Assembly: GCF_024585165.1 (NCBI RefSeq)
Contig: NZ_CP029008.1
Span: 5,041,501-5,105,500 of the forward strand
Length of the DNA stretch: 64,000 bases
Direction of reading: 5' to 3'
From: Bradyrhizobium sp. WBOS07
GTDB taxonomy: Bacteria; Pseudomonadota; Alphaproteobacteria; Rhizobiales; Xanthobacteraceae
The notes beneath the pieces were generated by a model. It did not search any database, was not told the DNA's origin, and saw nothing but the letters and a program-made list of their open reading frames with translations. The position numbers were made by a program, and so were the translations under genes. This document shows positions 1 to 9,327 of the stretch, piece after piece; the stretch's first letter is position 1, and every line of letters starts with the position of its first letter.

Positions 1-359
1 GCGGCTCCGATCAGGAAGCCGATCCCGAGCGCGAGTCCGACGGTCGCAAGCGGCCGCTGCGTGATCGCGTCTTCGAGCGTCTCCTCGATCGATCCATAGG
101 CCTCCTGGGCCGCGCCCATCATCGCACTGCCGCGCTCCGACATGTCGTCCATCGCGGTGTCGACATTCTCGCGCGCCTGGCGGTAGCCGCGGCGGGCCTG
201 CTTGCTGGTGGAATTGGCGAAGGTGTTGAGCGCGTCGGTGATCTGGTCGGTCAGGGCGGCGATATCGCTTTTCACGGCTGCTACATCCTTTTCGAGGCGT
301 TCTCTGGTGGCTTTGTCGGTCCAGTCTTTCATCCCGGCTTCGGCACTGGTCGTGGACAT
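1..359 (-). CDS. DUF883/ElaB-type membrane-anchored protein, C-terminus cut off
   Basis: Reading leftward from an ATG at 357-359 gives a protein of at least 119 residues that runs off the window edge. It begins with a charged helical stretch (MSTTSAEAGMKDWTDKATRE) and continues with alpha-helix-forming sequence rich in Lys, Gln, Ala and Asp. Near the edge comes QRPLATVGLALGIGFLIGA, a glycine-rich membrane segment. This layout is that of the DUF883 (ElaB/YgaM/YqjD) family: an amphipathic helix plus a C-terminal inner-membrane anchor. Family members in enterobacteria associate with ribosomes or stress; no function can be assigned here. The divergence from neighbours and the small size suggest an independent transcript. 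Confidence 0.75.
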   Translation of the reverse strand, partial: MSTTSAEAGMKDWTDKATRERLEKDVAAVKSDIAALTDQITDALNTFANSTSKQARRGYRQARENVDTAMDDMSERGSAMMGAAQEAYGSIEETLEDAITQRPLATVGLALGIGFLIGA

Positions 360-437
360 CGGGAGCTCCGAACTGTTGACGGCTGCGATAGCCGGAAAAC
401 GTTTCGTCACCGGGGAAGTTCCGTTCACGGAAACCGG

Positions 438-1550
438 TCAGTCCCGCGGCAGCTGCGGCGAATCCGCCGGCAACAGGTGCTCCTTGAGGATCAGCGCCAC
501 GATCAGGAGCGGCGACGACAGGAACGCGCCCATCGGACCCCACATCCAGGTCCAGAAGGCCAGCGCAAGCAGGACAGCAAGGGCATTCAGCGCCAGCCGC
601 CTGCCGATGATGGTCGGGGTGATGAAGTGCCCTTCCAGAAAGGTGAGACCGCCGAAGGCCAGGGCCGCCATCAGGCCGCCGCTGATGGTCGGAAAGGCAA
701 CTAACCCGACCACGACCAGCACGACGAACATGGCGACCGGCCCGATGATCGGGATGAAGTTGAGCGTCGCTGCGAGCGCACCGAGCCCGGCCGGATTGGG
801 CATGCCGGTGAGCGCGCAGATGAGACCGGTGGCGACGCCGACGCCGACGTTGATGAGCGTCACTGTCAGGAGATAATTGCCGAGATGCTCCTCGATCTCG
901 TTGAGGATCCGGAGCGTGCGAAGCCGTGCGTCATGGCCGCCGAAGTTCATGATCATGGCGCGCCGCAGGTCGCGCCAGCTGGCGATGAAGAGGATCAGGG
1001 TGACGAAGAACAGCAGGAATTCGGTGAAGGTCGGTGACAGGAATTCCAGCGTCGGCTGCACCCACTCGACCTTCGGCATGTGGATGCTCGGCAATCCTTC
1101 GGAGCCGCCGAGCATGGCTTGCGTCTCCCGCCACAGCGAAAGCGGCCGGTCGAACACGTGCAGCTTGTCCTTCAACCGCGCGCCGAGCTCCGGCAGGCGC
1201 GTGCTCCACTCGATTGCCGGCGAGGCGATCAGCGCCACGACGAAGGCGACCACGGCGGTCCCGGCAGCCACGATCAGAACGGCCCCGACCGCGCGCGGGA
1301 CCTTGTACCGCTCCAGGAAGCCCGCCGCGGGCGACAGCATGGTGCCGGTGACGAAGGCCATCACCACAGGCAGGAAGAAGGCCCTTCCGACGTAGAGCAC
1401 GGTGACGACGGCAATCAGCAACAGGCCGGCGAGAGCAAAGGCGACGAACTCGGTGCGGCGGATCACCGGCGGCAGCTCGACACGGCTGTCGGGAAGCGGG
1501 TCGCCTGCGCTGTTGCCGGGAATCAAACTCTCGCTTGGAAGGACGCGCAC
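438..1550 (-). CDS. AI-2E family transporter (PerM/YdiK-type permease)
   Basis: About 370 residues if translation starts at the GTG at 1548-1550, which has a good ribosome-binding site (GGGAGAGAG) five bases upstream. The same frame is open further upstream to about 1808, but that stretch is not membrane-like and would overlap the next gene. The protein has many hydrophobic helices: a pair near residues 30-70, a cluster in the middle, and a long run at the C-terminus including MPNPAGLGALAATLNFIPII, typical of the AI-2E/UPF0118 family. Members are inner-membrane proteins of roughly 350 residues. Some export autoinducer-2 or act in ion antiport, but most are uncharacterised, so substrate is unknown. 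Confidence 0.85.
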   Translation of the reverse strand: MRVLPSESLIPGNSAGDPLPDSRVELPPVIRRTEFVAFALAGLLLIAVVTVLYVGRAFFLPVVMAFVTGTMLSPAAGFLERYKVPRAVGAVLIVAAGTAVVAFVVALIASPAIEWSTRLPELGARLKDKLHVFDRPLSLWRETQAMLGGSEGLPSIHMPKVEWVQPTLEFLSPTFTEFLLFFVTLILFIASWRDLRRAMIMNFGGHDARLRTLRILNEIEEHLGNYLLTVTLINVGVGVATGLICALTGMPNPAGLGALAATLNFIPIIGPVAMFVVLVVVGLVAFPTISGGLMAALAFGGLTFLEGHFITPTIIGRRLALNALAVLLALAFWTWMWGPMGAFLSSPLLIVALILKEHLLPADSPQLPRD

Positions 1551-1758
1551 AATCTCTCTCCCGCACGGAAGCCTCGCACCGCGCGCCCATTGGTGACGGA
1601 TAATGCGCGAGCCGGACCGCGGTTCCATCGCGGCTTCGTGAAGTGCTGCTCGCTTGACTGTGACAGGGAAGCCGCGCGCCGTGTCGGAACCTGGATCGCC
1701 CCCGCGGAGTTCATGGGACAGCGCATCACCCTGATGCACACATCCCACGGGGCAGCAC

Positions 1759-2538
1759 ATGACAAAGTTCTCTGCAGTCCGTCGCAGCTCGTCGCCGCGC
1801 GTCGTCACCGCATTCGCCTTCGCAACGTTCCTGCTCGGGGTGCCGTTCGGCGGCGCGAGCGCGCAAACGTACGGTTACAGCCCGATGCAGCCGCAATCCT
1901 ACCCGCAGGATCAAGGCTACTCGCAGGGCTACGTGAACGAGGCGCCGCAGGCGGCCGAGGACGAAGATGCTCAGCTGCCCGATCGCCTGCGCAGGCAGAT
2001 CGTCGGCTTCGACCGCAGCGAGCCCGCCGGCACCATCGTGATCGACACCAACAACACCTATCTCTACTACGTGCTCGGCAACGGCCGCGCCATTCGCTAC
2101 GGCGTCGGCGTCGGCCGCGAAGGTTTTACCTGGTCCGGCGTGCAGAGCGTCAGCCGCAAGGCGGAGTGGCCGGACTGGCACCCGCCGGCGGAGATGATCG
2201 CGCGTCAGCCCTATCTGCCGCGCTTCGTCGCCGGCGGCCCAGGCAACCCGCTTGGCGCGCGTGCGATGTATCTCGGCTCCAGCCAATACCGCATCCACGG
2301 CACCAACGATCCCTCCACGATCGGCAAGTTCGTCTCCTCCGGCTGCATCCGCATGACCAACGAGGACGTCGTCGACCTGTTCGGCCGCGTCAATGTCGGC
2401 GCCAAGGTCGTGGTGCTGCCGAAGAATGCGCCGCTGATGGCCAGGGACGGCGACCCCGTGCGCAAGCGCCCGGCCGTGACGACGCTGCCTTCGGGCAGGC
2501 ACGCGCTGAATATCTCGGCGTCGTCGGCCGTGAACTAG
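1759..2538 (+). CDS. L,D-transpeptidase (YkuD/ErfK family), secreted
   Basis: 259 residues. Residues 1-36 form a signal peptide ending ASA-QTYG. A Tyr/Gln/Pro-rich linker follows, then a YkuD catalytic domain from about residue 90. The signature is present: IHGTNDPSTIG followed by SSGCIRM, with the nucleophilic Cys near residue 195 and the upstream His in the HGT motif. These enzymes act in the periplasm, making 3-3 peptidoglycan cross-links or linking outer-membrane proteins to peptidoglycan. Bradyrhizobium genomes carry many paralogues, so the exact role cannot be told. It is followed 17 bases later by a DUF2865 gene in the same direction, suggesting co-transcription. Confidence 0.93.
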   Translation: MTKFSAVRRSSSPRVVTAFAFATFLLGVPFGGASAQTYGYSPMQPQSYPQDQGYSQGYVNEAPQAAEDEDAQLPDRLRRQIVGFDRSEPAGTIVIDTNNTYLYYVLGNGRAIRYGVGVGREGFTWSGVQSVSRKAEWPDWHPPAEMIARQPYLPRFVAGGPGNPLGARAMYLGSSQYRIHGTNDPSTIGKFVSSGCIRMTNEDVVDLFGRVNVGAKVVVLPKNAPLMARDGDPVRKRPAVTTLPSGRHALNISASSAVN

Positions 2539-2555
2539 GGTTTGAGTGAGGCGAC

Positions 2556-3203
2556 ATGAGCAGAGGTATGAACGGCAAGCTCGCTGCCGGTCTGGCAATC
2601 CTGGTGGTTGCTGCCGGCGGCGTGGCGCAAACCCCAGCGGCGCATGCGGAGGATTTCTTCTCGGCCCTGTTCGGTGGCTTCCGACGGCCGCCGCCCGAGA
2701 TCCGGATGCCGTTCCCCAACGACGACATGCGGTATGAAGCCCCGCGCCAGCGCGCCGCCTATGGTGGCGGCACGGCCTATTGCGTGCGCGGTTGCGATGG
2801 CCGCTACTTCCCGGCGCAAGGCAATGATGCCGAGAGCAAGGCGCAATCCTGCAAGAGCTTCTGCCCGGCGTCCGAGACCTCGCTGGTGTATGGCGGCAAC
2901 ATCGACGACGCCACCACCGACAAGGGAAAATCCTATTCCGAATTGCCCAATGCCTACCGCTATCGCAACGAGATCGTCTCGGGCTGCACCTGCAACGGCA
3001 AGGATTCCGTCGGGCTGGCGCAGGTCAAGGTCGAGGACGATCCGACGCTGCGCAAGGGCGACATCGTTGCCGGCGCCGATGGTCTTGTGGTTGCCAGCCG
3101 CAATGCCAACGACCGCCGCGGCGGCGTCGCGATGAACTTCTCGCCGCTGCCGGACTCGGTGCGCGCCAGATTCCGCCAGGTGCCGGTTGTGGCGAAGGAG
3201 TAA
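2556..3203 (+). CDS. DUF2865 domain-containing secreted protein
   Basis: 215 residues. A signal peptide occupies about residues 1-30 (hydrophobic stretch followed by THAEDFFSALFGG-like mature start, cleaved after AHA). The mature part has a Cys-rich core: AYCVRGCDGRYFP, then SCKSFCPAS, then SGCTCNGKDSVGL. These paired cysteines and the GRYFP stretch are what I recognise as the DUF2865 family of alphaproteobacterial periplasmic proteins. Function is unknown. It lies 17 bases after the L,D-transpeptidase gene and probably shares its message, which points to the cell envelope, but that is inference. Confidence 0.85.
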   Translation: MSRGMNGKLAAGLAILVVAAGGVAQTPAAHAEDFFSALFGGFRRPPPEIRMPFPNDDMRYEAPRQRAAYGGGTAYCVRGCDGRYFPAQGNDAESKAQSCKSFCPASETSLVYGGNIDDATTDKGKSYSELPNAYRYRNEIVSGCTCNGKDSVGLAQVKVEDDPTLRKGDIVAGADGLVVASRNANDRRGGVAMNFSPLPDSVRARFRQVPVVAKE

Positions 3204-3309
3204 GCGGAGCGCGTATTTGCTCGAAATGGCAATGGGTTGCAGCACTGGAACCAGCGCAACCGTCAGGCGTTAGGATAGCGGTCGCAATTTGTCTGAAGGG
3301 GGTCCCGCG

Positions 3310-3465
3310 ATGCTGGTGGGCGTGCTCGTCACTTTTCTCGTCGTCATTCTCGTCCTTTATCTCATCAACATGCTGCCGATGGATGGTCGCGCCAAGCAGA
3401 TCGCGCGTGTGATCGTCATCATCATCGGCATCGTGTCCTTGTTGAAATATCTCGCGGTATTCTAG
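3310..3465 (+). CDS. 51-residue membrane protein (Thivi_2564-like)
   Basis: A short frame encodes 51 residues beginning MLVGVLVTFLVVILVLYLIN and ending LLKYLAVF. It has two hydrophobic helices (about residues 3-20 and 32-50) joined by a short loop MLPMDGRAKQIAR. This hairpin pattern, with N-x-LPMDGR between helices, matches small membrane proteins known as the Thivi_2564 family. A purine-rich AAGGGGG ribosome-binding site sits about ten bases upstream, and a strong terminator begins 29 bases after the stop, so it is a self-contained transcription unit. Function is unknown. Confidence 0.7.
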   Translation: MLVGVLVTFLVVILVLYLINMLPMDGRAKQIARVIVIIIGIVSLLKYLAVF

Positions 3466-3493
3466 CCCAGGGTACGGGCTACACCTCAAAGCA

Positions 3494-3523
3494 GAAGCCC
3501 CGGCGTGAGCCGGGGCTTCTTTT
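3494..3523. terminator. Intrinsic terminator, probably bidirectional
   Basis: An 11-bp perfect stem (GAAGCCCCGGC / GCCGGGGCTTC) with a GTGA loop is followed by TTTT on the + strand. It ends the small membrane protein gene. Read leftward it also lies just past the csbD stop and has an A-run on the other side, so it may serve both genes. Confidence 0.88.
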
Positions 3524-3532
3524 GCGTCCGCT

Positions 3533-3733
3533 TCAGTGCAGCGATTTGAGCCAGTCGTCGACGTCCTGCCGAACCTGGTCCTTGGCCTTGCCGTAGCGTT
3601 CCTGGAGCCGGCCCTCGAGCTGCTCGCGACGGCCCTCGATCAAGCTGAGGTCATCGTCAGTGAGCTTGCCCCATTTCTCCTTGGCCGAGCCCTTGAACTG
3701 CTTCCAGTTGCCTTCGATTCGATTCCAATCCAT
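3533..3733 (-). CDS. CsbD family stress protein
   Basis: 66 residues starting MDWNRIEGNWKQFKGSAKEK and ending DVDDWLKSLH. The repeated G-x-x-K-x-x-x-G/W pattern of CsbD-like proteins is clear. The start at 3733 is preceded by GGGAG at a suitable distance; an upstream extension in the same frame looks non-coding. CsbD proteins are small, hydrophilic, probably natively flexible and are usually induced by general stress (sigma-B in Bacillus, EcfG-type responses in alphaproteobacteria). The gene stands alone, bounded on both sides by nearly identical hairpins. Confidence 0.9.
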   Translation of the reverse strand: MDWNRIEGNWKQFKGSAKEKWGKLTDDDLSLIEGRREQLEGRLQERYGKAKDQVRQDVDDWLKSLH

Positions 3734-3816
3734 GACCATCTCCCGTGGGTTGATGGCCTGACAACGCAAGCGCCGCGCGGCCTGTTCCGCCTGCCGCGGC
3801 GTTTCGCCCAACGAAG

Positions 3817-3842
3817 AAGCCCCGGCTCACGCCGGGGCTTTT
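3817..3842. terminator. Hairpin terminator between malate synthase and csbD
   Basis: A perfect 10-bp stem (AAGCCCCGGC / GCCGGGGCTT) with a TCAC loop; four T follow on the + strand and a CTTCTTCG tract on the other. It lies past the malate synthase stop. The stem is the reverse-complement twin of the hairpin at 3494-3519. Confidence 0.75.
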
Positions 3843-3893
3843 GTCATTCAACTGATCGTGCTCAGGCCAGCGCCCCTTTATCCAAGGGCCTCT

Positions 3894-6059
3894 TTATCTA
3901 AGGGCCTTGGCCTCGCGGCGGCGCGCGGTGAGGATGTATTCGGTGTAGCCGTTCGGCTGCTCGCGCCCCTTGAAGATAAGATCGCATGCGGCTTTGAAGG
4001 CGACGCCGTCGAAGGCGGGCGCCATCGGCCTGTAGATCGGATCGCCGGCGTTCTGCTTGTCGACGACGACTGCCATGCGCTTCAGCGATTCCATCACCTG
4101 CGCCTCGGTGATGACGCCCTGGTGCAGCCAATTGGCGAGATGCTGGCTCGAGATGCGCAAGGTGGCGCGGTCCTCCATCAGGCCGACATCGTGGATGTCG
4201 GGGACCTTGGAGCAGCCGACGCCCTGGTCGATCCAGCGCACGACGTAACCGAGAATGCCCTGGCAGTTGTTGTCGATCTCCTGCTTGACGTCGTCAGGCG
4301 CCCAGTTCGACTTCGACACCGGAATGGTGAGGATGTCCGAGAGCTTGGCGCGTGGCCCGCCCTTGGCGAGCTCCTCTTGCCGCGCGGTCACGTTGACCTG
4401 GTGGTAGTGCAGCGCGTGCAGCGTCGCCGCGGTCGGAGAGGGCACCCAGGCGGTGGTGGCGCCGGCCTGCGGATGACCGAGCTTCTGTGCCAGCATGTCC
4501 GCCATCTTGTCGGGGGCGGCCCACATGCCCTTGCCGATCTGGGCGTGGCCGGGCAGGCCGCAGGTCAGGCCCATGTCGACGTTCCAATCCTCATAGGACT
4601 TGATCCAAGCCTGCGCCTTCATCTCGTTCTTGCGGATCATCGGGCCCGCTTCCATCGAGGTGTGGATCTCATCGCCAGTGCGGTCGAGGAAGCCGGTGTT
4701 GATGAACATGATGCGCTTGGAGGCGCGCTGGATGCAGGCCTTGAGGTTGACAGTGGTGCGCCGCTCCTCGTCCATGATGCCGACCTTGATCGTGTTCTCG
4801 GGCAGGCCCAGCATCTTCTCGACGCGGTCGAAGATCTCGCAAGTCAGCGACACCTCGTCCGGGCCGTGCATCTTCGGCTTGACGATATAGGCCGAGCCGG
4901 TGCGGCTGTTCTTGACCTTGGAATTGCCCTTGAGGTCGTGGATGGCGAGCAGGCCGGAGACGGCGGCATCGAGCAGCCCTTCGGGAATCTCCTCGCCCTT
5001 CTCGTCCAGCACCGCGTCGGTGAACATGTGGTGACCGCAATTGCGCATCAACAGCAGGCTGCGGCCGTGCAGCTTGAGCTCACCCTTGCCGTCGGGTGTC
5101 TTGTAGAGGCGGTCGGCGTTGAGCGAGCGCGTCAGCGTCTTGCCGCCCTTCTCGAAGTCGGCCGACAGCGTGCCATTCATCAGGCCCAGCGTGTTGCGGT
5201 AGACCAGCACCTTGTCCTCGGCATCGACCGCGGCAACCGAGTCCTCCATGTCGAGGATGGTTGAGACGGCGGCCTCCATGATCATGTCGGCGACGCCGGC
5301 CGGATCGTCCTTGCCGATCGCGCTGCTGCGGTCGATCTTGACCTCGACATGCAGGCCGTTGTTGACGAGCAGCACCGCGCTCGGGGAAGCCGCATCGCCC
5401 TGGAAGCCGGCGAACTGCGCGGCGTTCTTCAGCGCGGTGGCGTTGCCGCTCTTCAGCTTCACCGCGAGCTGGCCCGCGACGACGCTGTAGGCGGTGACGT
5501 CGGTGTGGCTGCCGGTCGCGAGCGGCACGGCGGCATCGAGGAACGCCTTGGCCTTGGCGATCACCTTGTCGCCGCGCGCCTTGTTGTAGCCCTTGCCGCT
5601 TTCGGACGGATCGTGCGGGATCGCGTCGGTGCCGTAGAAGGCGTCATAGAGCGAGCCCCAGCGCGCGTTTGCCGCGTTCAGCGCGTAGCGCGCATTGGTG
5701 AGCGGCACGACGAGCTGCGGGCCGCAGATCTTGCCGATCTCCTCGTCGACATTGGCGGTCTCAACCTTCTGGGTCGCGGGCTCCGGGACGAGATAGCCGA
5801 TCTCCTTCAGGAAGGCGGTATAGGCGTTGAGGTCGAACGCCTTGCCCTTGTTGGCACGGTGCCAGTCGTCGATCTTGGCCTGCAGCGTGTCGCGGAAAGC
5901 CAGCAGCGCACGGTTCTTCGGCCCCAGGTCCCTGACGATGGCCGCAACCCCGGCCCAGAACGCATCCGGTGCGATCCCCGTTTTCGGGGCCGCTTCCTTG
6001 GCGATGAAATCAAACAGAACAGGGGCGATCTTCAATCCGTGGGCGTCGACGCGTTTCAT
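3894..6059 (-). CDS. glcB: Malate synthase G
   Basis: 721 residues, matching the usual length of about 723 for malate synthase G. It condenses glyoxylate with acetyl-CoA to give malate in the glyoxylate bypass and in glycolate use. The start [20 protein letters not shown] at 6059 matches family N-termini. Landmarks include the [15 protein letters not shown] block, the [10 protein letters not shown] substrate region, [12 protein letters not shown], and the late C-terminal HRAPPR-free tail ending REAKALR. No isocitrate lyase is adjacent. The gene is monocistronic: the 290 bases upstream hold an inverted-repeat element and no gene, and a hairpin lies downstream. Confidence 0.97.
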   Translation of the reverse strand: MKRVDAHGLKIAPVLFDFIAKEAAPKTGIAPDAFWAGVAAIVRDLGPKNRALLAFRDTLQAKIDDWHRANKGKAFDLNAYTAFLKEIGYLVPEPATQKVETANVDEEIGKICGPQLVVPLTNARYALNAANARWGSLYDAFYGTDAIPHDPSESGKGYNKARGDKVIAKAKAFLDAAVPLATGSHTDVTAYSVVAGQLAVKLKSGNATALKNAAQFAGFQGDAASPSAVLLVNNGLHVEVKIDRSSAIGKDDPAGVADMIMEAAVSTILDMEDSVAAVDAEDKVLVYRNTLGLMNGTLSADFEKGGKTLTRSLNADRLYKTPDGKGELKLHGRSLLLMRNCGHHMFTDAVLDEKGEEIPEGLLDAAVSGLLAIHDLKGNSKVKNSRTGSAYIVKPKMHGPDEVSLTCEIFDRVEKMLGLPENTIKVGIMDEERRTTVNLKACIQRASKRIMFINTGFLDRTGDEIHTSMEAGPMIRKNEMKAQAWIKSYEDWNVDMGLTCGLPGHAQIGKGMWAAPDKMADMLAQKLGHPQAGATTAWVPSPTAATLHALHYHQVNVTARQEELAKGGPRAKLSDILTIPVSKSNWAPDDVKQEIDNNCQGILGYVVRWIDQGVGCSKVPDIHDVGLMEDRATLRISSQHLANWLHQGVITEAQVMESLKRMAVVVDKQNAGDPIYRPMAPAFDGVAFKAACDLIFKGREQPNGYTEYILTARRREAKALR

Positions 6060-6230
6060 GATGGGCTTTCTTGTTGGAAATGGCTGTTTTTGGCTGCTTT
6101 TGACCCGACAGCAGCAAAATGCGCCCACGAGGGGCGGCTTTCGGGGCCCTATTAGCCCCAAAACCGGGGCGGTGAGAAGACCTCCATAAGTTGTCAAAAT
6201 GTCAAGCAGAGGTGGGGCCCAGGCACCGCT

Positions 6231-6333
6231 GTCATTCCCCGCGAAGGCGGGGAATCCAGTACACCGCGGCTTTTCCGTATCCCAACGCTGTCTCTGGAAT
6301 ACTGGGTCGCCCGGTCAAGCCGGGCGACGACAG
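6231..6333. repeat. Intergenic inverted-repeat element, family A copy 1
   Basis: A roughly 100-bp element whose left end is GTCATTCCCCGCGAAGGCGG and whose right end closes with GCCCGGTCAAGCCGGGCGAC. Each end is a small hairpin; the inside has CCAGTAC and CTGGAATACTGG blocks. Related copies are at 24871-24984, 42813-42913 and 62665-62766. It separates malate synthase from cysNC. Confidence 0.85.
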
Positions 6334-6349
6334 CGGGGGTGGGGCGCCT

Positions 6350-8266
6350 TCAAATATTCGCCGCGAGGTCCACGGCCTCGTCGAACAACACGCCAGTCGT
6401 CTTCAGCATGCGCTCGATCTCGTCGGCGGCCTCGGCGACCGTCCGAGTCGAGGTGTCGATCACGAGCTCGGCCGCTTGCGGCGCTTCGTAGTCGTTGCCG
6501 ATGCCGGTGAACGAGGCCAGCGCGCCGGCGCGCGCCTTCTTGTAATGGCCCTTGGGATCGCGCTCCTCGCATATTTCGGCAGGCGTCGCGACGTGGATCT
6601 CGCGGAACACGGTGTCGGCGATGCGGCGCGCACTCGCGCGGTCCTCGCGGGCCGGCGAGACCGCGGCGACGATGGCGATGTGGCCGTTGCGGGCGAGATG
6701 CGTCGCGACTTCGGCGAGGCGCCGGATGTTCTCGCTGCGGTCCGCGGCGGAGAAGCCGAGATCGCTGTTGAGGCCGGCGCGCAGCGTGTCGCCGTCGAGC
6801 AGGATCGGCGAGCCGCCGTTGCTGAACAGCCGCCGCTCCAATGCCTTGGCGAGCGTCGATTTGCCGGAAGCGGGCAGGCCGGTGAGCCAGACCACGGCAC
6901 CGTTGTGCCGATAGCGCGCGGAGCGTTCGTCCGGACGCAGGGCCGATTCCACCGGTACGATGTCGACAGGCACGGCACGCTGGCCGGCATCGACGGACAG
7001 CACCAGGCCGCCGCCGGCGATGCGTCCGGACACCTCGATCACGAGCCGGCCGGTACGCGGGTTCTCGGTGTAGGGATCGGTGGCAATCGGATTCGAAAGA
7101 GAGATATCGATCTCGCCGACATGGTTGCGGCCGATCGCCTTGTTCTCGCTGCTTTCGAGCTCGCCTGGATCGACCGCCTTCTCGATCGCCACCACGGTGG
7201 CGCGGCTTTCCTTCGGTCCGCAGCGAACCAGCAGCTGGTCGCCCTTGGCGAGCGGCTTGTCATGCAGCCAGAAGATGCGTGCACGCAGGCGCCGCGTCTC
7301 GCGCGGAGCGCTGCCGGCATGCGCGACGATGTCGCCGCGCTCGATGAACAATTCGCGGTCGAGCGTGATGCCGACCGAACGGCCGGCGCCTTGCCGCCCC
7401 GCGACCGGCGTCGCCGGCCAGCTCTCGACCGTCCTGATCCGGGCGATCTTGCCGGCGGGCATGATCACGATCTCGTCGCCGGCCTTGAGGCTGCCGGATT
7501 CGATGCGGCCCGCCACGATGCGGCGGTCGTCGAACTTGTAGATCGCCTGCACCGGCAGCCGCAGCGCCAGCGCTTCCAGCGCCCGCGCCGGCTCGAGCCT
7601 GTCGAGCGCCTCGACCACGGTTGGACCCTTGTACCAGCCGATCCGGCCGGTCCGCTCGGCGACACCGTCGCCGTCGCGGGCGGAAATCGGAATCACGGCC
7701 GTGGGCGTCACGCCGAGGCCGCTCAGATGCGCGGAAATCTCGTCGCTGATCTCCTTGAAGCGATCGGCGGAGAAGTCGACGCGGTCCATCTTGTTGACGA
7801 CGATCGCGACCTGCTTCACGCCGAGCAGATGCAGCAGGTAGCCGTGCCGCCGTGTCTGGTCGCGCACGCCTTCCAGCGCGTCGATGATCAGCACCGCGCC
7901 GTCGGCCTGCGAGGCGCCGGTGATCATGTTGCGCAGGAATTCGGCGTGGCCGGGCGCGTCGATCAGCACGATGTCGCGCGAGTTGGTGCGGAAGCGGATC
8001 TGCGTGGTGTCGATGGTGATGCCCTGGTCGCGCTCGGTCTGCAGCGCATCGAGCAGGAACGACCATTCGAACGGCATGCCGCGCCGCGCGCTGACGGCTT
8101 TCAGCATGTCCAGCTTGCCGTCGGGCAGGCTGCCGGTCTCGTGCAAGAGGCGGCCGACCAGCGTCGACTTGCCGTGGTCGACATGGCCGACGATGACGAT
8201 GCGTACTTGCGGACGGGTGGTGCCGTTCGGGGTCGCAGGCGAAGCGGGGGTGACGAGCATGTTCAT
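6350..8266 (-). CDS. cysNC: Bifunctional sulfate adenylyltransferase large subunit / APS kinase
   Basis: 638 residues. Residues 1-440 are the GTPase subunit of ATP sulfurylase, with GHVDHGKST (27-35), DAPGH and NKMD motifs and EF-Tu-like beta barrels. Residues about 455-625 are APS kinase with its own Walker A (GLPASGKST, about 461) and the [18 protein letters not shown] block. With CysD it turns sulfate and ATP into APS, driven by GTP hydrolysis; the second domain phosphorylates APS to PAPS. This is the same architecture as rhizobial NodQ. The gene begins 21 bases after cysD and is surely co-transcribed with it. Confidence 0.96.
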   Translation of the reverse strand: MNMLVTPASPATPNGTTRPQVRIVIVGHVDHGKSTLVGRLLHETGSLPDGKLDMLKAVSARRGMPFEWSFLLDALQTERDQGITIDTTQIRFRTNSRDIVLIDAPGHAEFLRNMITGASQADGAVLIIDALEGVRDQTRRHGYLLHLLGVKQVAIVVNKMDRVDFSADRFKEISDEISAHLSGLGVTPTAVIPISARDGDGVAERTGRIGWYKGPTVVEALDRLEPARALEALALRLPVQAIYKFDDRRIVAGRIESGSLKAGDEIVIMPAGKIARIRTVESWPATPVAGRQGAGRSVGITLDRELFIERGDIVAHAGSAPRETRRLRARIFWLHDKPLAKGDQLLVRCGPKESRATVVAIEKAVDPGELESSENKAIGRNHVGEIDISLSNPIATDPYTENPRTGRLVIEVSGRIAGGGLVLSVDAGQRAVPVDIVPVESALRPDERSARYRHNGAVVWLTGLPASGKSTLAKALERRLFSNGGSPILLDGDTLRAGLNSDLGFSAADRSENIRRLAEVATHLARNGHIAIVAAVSPAREDRASARRIADTVFREIHVATPAEICEERDPKGHYKKARAGALASFTGIGNDYEAPQAAELVIDTSTRTVAEAADEIERMLKTTGVLFDEAVDLAANI

Positions 8267-8287
8267 GACCGCGATGCGTCCTTGGGG

Positions 8288-9184
8288 TCAGAGATAGCCG
8301 GCGACACGAAGGCGCTCGAAGGCGTCCTCGGTCTCGTGGTCGAGCGCGCGCCCCGAGCGCTCCGGGACCTTGGTCTGCTCGAGCTCGATCAGGATCTCGT
8401 CGATGGTCGACGCCGTCGAATTCACGGGGTTGGTGATGTCCTGATCGCCCAGCGAGCGGTAGCGCTTGCCGTCTTTCGCCAGATAGAGCGGGATGATCGG
8501 GATGTTCTCACGCTTGGTGTAGGCCCAGATATCGGCCTCGGTCCAATGCAGGATCGGATGGATGCGCAAATGCGCGCCTTGCGGCGGCGAGGCGTTGAAA
8601 TGATCCCAGAACTCCGGCGGCTGGTCGCGCACGTCCCAATTGCCTTCAAGGCCGCGCGGCGAGAACACGCGTTCCTTGGCGCGGGTCGCTTCCTCGTCGC
8701 GGCGGATGCCGGCGATCAGGCCGTCGAAGCCATACTTGGCGAGCGCCATCTTGAGGCCTTCGGTCTTGCGCGCGGCGGAGCGGGCGGCCGGCGGCAATGT
8801 CGGATCGACGGCATCGATGGGCGGGCAGGGCTCGACGCGCAGATCGAGATCCCACTCCTTGCCGTAATGATCGCGGAAGCGATACATCTCCGGAAACTTC
8901 TTGCCGGTGTCGACATGAAGGGCCGGGAACGGCATCTTGCCGAAGAACGCTTTGCGCGCCAGCCAGATCATGACGTTGGAATCCTTGCCGAGCGACCACA
9001 GCAGGGCGATCTTCTTCAGCCGGGCGAAGGCCTCGCGGAAGATGTAGATGCTCTGCGCCTCGAGCTGGTCGAGATGGTCCATGCTCGGCGCAACATCGGC
9101 AGAAAATTCTTGCGAGCCCGGGCGTGCGAGGGGGGCTCTGCTGCTCACTCCGACCGAAGCGGAATTGTCCTTGAGAAGATGCAT
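8288..9184 (-). CDS. cysD: Sulfate adenylyltransferase subunit 2
   Basis: 298 residues from the ATG at 9182-9184 (MHLLKDNSASVGV). The PP-loop pyrophosphatase motif is SLGKDSNVM, and the HVDTGKKFPEMYRFRD and AGIRRDEEATRAKERVFSPR segments are diagnostic of CysD. It is the catalytic subunit of ATP sulfurylase, forming APS with the GTPase half of CysNC. It is the first gene of the leftward cysD-cysNC operon, divergent from cysG. A slightly longer start at 9274 is possible, but it would run into the AT-rich promoter region. Confidence 0.96.
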   Translation of the reverse strand: MHLLKDNSASVGVSSRAPLARPGSQEFSADVAPSMDHLDQLEAQSIYIFREAFARLKKIALLWSLGKDSNVMIWLARKAFFGKMPFPALHVDTGKKFPEMYRFRDHYGKEWDLDLRVEPCPPIDAVDPTLPPAARSAARKTEGLKMALAKYGFDGLIAGIRRDEEATRAKERVFSPRGLEGNWDVRDQPPEFWDHFNASPPQGAHLRIHPILHWTEADIWAYTKRENIPIIPLYLAKDGKRYRSLGDQDITNPVNSTASTIDEILIELEQTKVPERSGRALDHETEDAFERLRVAGYL

Positions 9185-9327
9185 CTCTGCCACTTTGCGT
9201 TTGGAGGCGAAAATTCTATAGTTGCGATGCAGAAGAGAAGAAAAAATTTTCTCTTTGCGCGCTCGAAACGACACATATATAGAAAATAATTCCAGTCAAC
9301 CCCGGAAGTGGGGGAAGCGAGTATCGT
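9185..9327. promoter_or_regulatory. Divergent promoter region of the cysD and cysG operons
   Basis: This is one of the few AT-rich spots in the window. It holds an A6T4 tract inside an imperfect inverted repeat (arms AGAGAA 9234-9239 and TTCTCT 9249-9254). A leftward -10-like TATAGA lies at 9220-9215, and a rightward ATATATAG lies near 9274. Promoters for both operons must lie here, and a shared regulator (a CysB-type LysR protein is usual for sulfur genes) could bind the repeat. The regulator is inference; none is encoded nearby. Confidence 0.55.

Noticed and set aside
6060..6230. Glycine/glycolate riboswitch or regulator site upstream of malate synthase
   Set aside because: Only a weak GCCCC-GGGGC hairpin is visible; no conserved riboswitch core could be made out.
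6191..9289. A 1032-codon open frame antisense to cysNC and cysD, and other long antisense frames throughout
   Set aside because: High GC content produces long opposite-strand frames. These are Arg/Asp/Gly/His-rich with no recognisable domain, while the other strand has clear conserved proteins.
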